Of a stretch of 15,987 nt of DNA, positions 14,147-15,987 are shown in pieces. Origin of the DNA: Comamonadaceae bacterium (GTDB lineage: Bacteria; Pseudomonadota; Gammaproteobacteria; Burkholderiales; Burkholderiaceae_C); assembly GCA_947374105.1 (NCBI GenBank), contig CANCAO010000007.1:1-15987 (forward strand), in the 5' to 3' direction. Positions within the stretch are counted from its first letter, which is position 1; each line of letters starts with the position of its first letter. The notes beneath the pieces are model-generated. The model did not search any database, was not told where the DNA came from, and worked only from the letters and a program-made list of their open reading frames with translations. Made by a program: the position numbers and the translations under genes.

Positions 14147-14617
14147 TTAAGGCTTGTTGGCCGTAGGAAATGGCCAAGCAGCTTGCGGGTTCAGTGTAGT
14201 CTGAGCCGCGGGTGAAGCGGGCGCTGTTTTCGCAGCGGGTGCTTTCGCGGCTTTCTTCGCAGCCGGCTTCTTGGCTGCTTTCTTGGCTGCTGGTTTTTTT
14301 GCAGCTGGTTTCTTGGCTGCGGCTGCTTTTTTCGCAGGCGCCTTCTTGGCTACAGCTTTTTTGGCCGGGGCTTTTTTCGCGGCTACTTTTTTGGCCGGCG
14401 CTTTTTTGGCTACGACTTTTTTAGCTGGGGCTTTTTTCGCAGGCGCTTTTTTAGCTACGACTTTTTTGGCCGGCGCTTTTTTCACTGCTGCTTTTTTAGC
14501 CGGCGCTTTTTTAGCTACGACTTTTTTTGCAGGTGCTTTCTTCGCTACGACTTTTTTAGCCGGTGCTTTCTTCGCGGGAGCAGCCTTCTTTGCGGCTGGT
14601 TTTTTTGCAGTTGCCAT
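14147..14617 (-). CDS. Histone H1-like lysine/alanine/proline-rich DNA-binding protein
   Basis: This 156-residue, extremely basic, low-complexity protein resembles bacterial H1-like nucleoid proteins (HctB/AlgP/BpH1 type). From residue 2 to about 130 it consists of KKAPAKK-, KKVVA- and KKPAA-type units with nine KAPAKK cores. It ends in a distinct tail, [15 protein letters not shown], which I recall as conserved in related betaproteobacteria. It probably coats or bridges DNA through charge. I chose the ATG at 14617: AAGGAG lies 6 bases upstream, and the protein then begins [11 protein letters not shown]. An in-frame ATG immediately before it is possible, and one at 14635 would lie upstream of the ribosome binding site. 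The repetitive coding region makes length variation between strains likely. It has its own terminator at 14097-14129. Confidence 0.93.
   Translation of the reverse strand: MATAKKPAAKKAAPAKKAPAKKVVAKKAPAKKVVAKKAPAKKAAVKKAPAKKVVAKKAPAKKAPAKKVVAKKAPAKKVAAKKAPAKKAVAKKAPAKKAAAAKKPAAKKPAAKKAAKKPAAKKAAKAPAAKTAPASPAAQTTLNPQAAWPFPTANKP
14212..14600 (-). repeat. Degenerate tandem repeat within the H1-like gene
   Basis: Imperfect units of about 30 bases, encoding [10 protein letters not shown] and variants, recur along the minus strand, with A-rich lysine runs of AAAAAAG form. The unit is not constant in length, which fits slippage-driven change in whole codons. Confidence 0.85.
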
Positions 14618-14679
14618 CATTTTCTCCTTGATCAATTTACAAAGAGCACTTCATGCGTGTTGGATTGCATAAAGCGATC

Positions 14680-14709
14680 CATGGTGCTGGGCAGAGTCCC
14701 AACACCATG
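14680..14709. repeat. Inverted repeat between nrdB and the H1-like gene
   Basis: CATGGTG plus TGGG (14680-14686, 14688-14691) pairs with CCCA plus CACCATG (14698-14701, 14703-14709), with one C/A mismatch and a CAGAGT loop. No T run follows on either strand, so it is not a standard terminator. It may be an operator or a 5'-leader hairpin for the H1-like gene, whose start is 62 bases away. The rest of the 173-base gap between the two genes (14618-14790) holds no gene and no clear promoter that I can see, apart from the H1-like ribosome binding site. Confidence 0.5.
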
Positions 14710-14790
14710 AACTTGGGTGCACAAACCATGACCGCGCGCTACGCAGTGGCTAATGGTGTGTGAAATTTTTGGAATCATGTGTGCTTCAGA

Positions 14791-15960
14791 TCAGTCCCAT
14801 GAAAGCGCACCACCCGATTGATACTCGATCACGCGAGTTTCAAAGAAGTTACGCTCTTTCTTCAGGTCAATCATTTCACTCATCCAAGGAAAAGGGTTTT
14901 CCTCGTTGAGAAACAGGGGCTCCAAGCCAATCTGTGTGGCACGCCGGTTGGCGATGTAGCGCAAGTAACCTTTGAACATGGAAGCATTCATACCCAGCAC
15001 GCCGCGTGGCATGGTGTCCTCCGCGTAACGGTATTCCAGCTCGACTGCTTTCTCAAACAAGGCTTTGATTTCGGCTTTGAACTCAGGCGTCCACAAATGA
15101 GGATTTTCGAGTTTGAGTTGATTGATCAGGTCAATGCCGAAGTTGCAGTGCATGGACTCATCACGCAGGATGTATTGGTACTGCTCAGCAGCACCGGTCA
15201 TCTTGTTTTGACGACCCAGTGCGAGGATTTGAGTGAAGCCAACGTAGAAAAACAGGCCTTCCATCAGGCAGGCGAAAACAATCAAAGATTTGAGCAGCGT
15301 CTGGTCGGTCTCGAAAGTTCCGGTGTGGAAGTGGGGGTCGCTGATGGCTTCGATGAAAGGAATCAGGAATTGGTCTTTGTCACGAATGGACTGCACTTCG
15401 TTGTAGGCATTGAAAATTTCGGCCTCATCCAAGCCCAGCGACTCCACAATGTACTGATAGGCGTGCGTATGAATCGCCTCTTCAAAAGCTTGTCTGAGCA
15501 GGAACTGACGGCACTCGGGCGCTGTGATGTGGCGGTAGGTACCAAGCACAATGTTGTTGGCGGCCAGTGAGTCAGCGGTGACAAAAAAGCCAAGGTTACG
15601 CTTGACAATGCGGCGTTCGTCTTCAGTCAGACCGTTCGGATCTTTCCACAGTGCAATGTCGCGCGTCATGTTGACCTCTTGCGGCATCCAGTGGTTAGCA
15701 CAGGTGGCCAGATATTTTTCCCAAGCCCACTTGTACTTGAACGGTACCAGTTGATTGACGTCGGTCTGCCCGTTAATGATTCGTTTGTCTGAGGCCTTGA
15801 TGCGGTGCGGCGTTGCAGCCTTGGCGACTTGGGCTGTCGCAAACGAGATCGCGTTAGATCCCGCCGCCAGTGAAGGATGTTCACCCATGCGACCGCTTAA
15901 CGGGCTGCTTGCGTGAGAGATTTGCGGTGTGGGCTTGACTTCTTCGTCCCAGTTCAACAT
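14791..15960 (-). CDS. nrdB: Ribonucleotide reductase class I, beta (radical) subunit
   Basis: This 389-residue protein holds the dimetal site and tyrosyl radical used to make deoxyribonucleotides together with NrdA. Ligands are readable with the same spacing as E. coli NrdB: Asp130 (TADSLAANN), Glu161 and His164 ([10 protein letters not shown]), Glu234 ([11 protein letters not shown]), and Glu268 and His271 ([10 protein letters not shown]). The radical Tyr168 is present, so it is not the Tyr-less Chlamydia-type class Ic protein. Metal ligands are offset by about 46 residues from E. coli, giving a longer N-terminus that looks disordered (residues 10-50). The C-terminus [12 protein letters not shown] is the tail that binds NrdA. 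I chose the ATG at 15960 (MLNWDEEV); a TTG at 15972 would add four residues. nrdA is expected upstream, beyond the window edge. No terminator is evident after the stop. Confidence 0.96.
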   Translation of the reverse strand: MLNWDEEVKPTPQISHASSPLSGRMGEHPSLAAGSNAISFATAQVAKAATPHRIKASDKRIINGQTDVNQLVPFKYKWAWEKYLATCANHWMPQEVNMTRDIALWKDPNGLTEDERRIVKRNLGFFVTADSLAANNIVLGTYRHITAPECRQFLLRQAFEEAIHTHAYQYIVESLGLDEAEIFNAYNEVQSIRDKDQFLIPFIEAISDPHFHTGTFETDQTLLKSLIVFACLMEGLFFYVGFTQILALGRQNKMTGAAEQYQYILRDESMHCNFGIDLINQLKLENPHLWTPEFKAEIKALFEKAVELEYRYAEDTMPRGVLGMNASMFKGYLRYIANRRATQIGLEPLFLNEENPFPWMSEMIDLKKERNFFETRVIEYQSGGALSWD

Positions 15961-15979
15961 AGGTATTTCCAATCAGCGA

Positions 15980-15985
15980 ATTATC
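15980..15985 (-). promoter_or_regulatory. Possible -10 box of nrdB
   Basis: GATAAT on the minus strand ends 19 bases before the nrdB ATG and would leave a short leader containing the GGAAAT ribosome-binding candidate. The -35 position lies outside the window, so this cannot be judged further. Confidence 0.25.
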
Positions 15986-15987
15986 AG

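Noticed and set aside
14212..14600. Regularly spaced repeats as a CRISPR array
   Set aside because: The repeats are coding, of variable unit length and without unique spacers; they encode lysine/alanine motifs.
14271..14672. Plus-strand open frame of 133 residues rich in F, L and A
   Set aside because: It is the antisense shadow of the lysine/alanine repeats of the H1-like gene; its repetitive residues are a frame artefact.
14791..15960. Tyr-less (Chlamydia-like class Ic) radical subunit suggested by FEEAIHTH
   Set aside because: The radical tyrosine is present (Tyr168 in HTHAY) with E. coli spacing to all metal ligands.
15961..15972. TTG start for nrdB at 15972
   Set aside because: The ATG at 15960 gives the expected M-L-x-W-D-E-E start and has a purine-rich GGAAAT upstream.

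Overview
This window looks like chromosomal housekeeping DNA from a betaproteobacterium of the order Burkholderiales, most likely family Comamonadaceae. The evidence is the gene order (tlpA-like / accB-accC-prmA / DUF3426 / pfkB), a lysine-alanine-proline-rich H1-like protein with a typical C-terminal tail, the style of NrdB, and a C/G-rich palindromic repeat of a kind I remember from that family. I see no phage, insertion sequence, CRISPR array, tRNA or rRNA.

Layout. (1) 1-5360, plus strand: a tightly packed glucose / Entner-Doudoroff operon, pgl (3' end only), edd, eda, pgi and glk. It carries glucose through glucose-6-phosphate and 6-phosphogluconate to pyruvate and glyceraldehyde-3-phosphate, and pgi links it to fructose-6-phosphate. 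(2) 5361-6724: a class I DAHP synthase (aroG type), the first step of aromatic amino-acid synthesis, preceded by what reads as a complete transcription attenuator. It has a 23-residue leader peptide with 3 Tyr and 4 Phe codons in its first 13, a strong intrinsic terminator, and a duplicated CCCGGCGG segment that allows an alternative antiterminator pairing. (3) 6702-8198, minus strand: mpl, a murein-peptide recycling ligase, overlapping the 3' end of aroG and carrying an in-frame insertion of about 30 codons made of repeat-like DNA. (4) 8231-9374: a conserved unknown protein with a degenerate nucleotidyltransferase-like motif, then a membrane-anchored thioredoxin-like (TlpA/ResA) protein. (5) 9422-14073: accB, accC and prmA, then a zinc-ribbon/DUF3426 membrane protein and a PfkB-family kinase. 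accB has its own candidate promoter and a perfect 15-bp inverted repeat in its leader. (6) 14097-15960, minus strand: an H1-like DNA-binding protein with its own terminator, and nrdB, the small subunit of ribonucleotide reductase.

The most interesting item is the Phe/Tyr attenuator in front of the DAHP synthase. Its possible start at or very near the transcription start (a leaderless leader peptide) adds to the interest. Next come the repeat captured inside the mpl reading frame, the accB leader dyad, and the lack of aroQ between the tlpA-like gene and accB. All functional statements are read from sequence and family knowledge; no database search or folding program was run.
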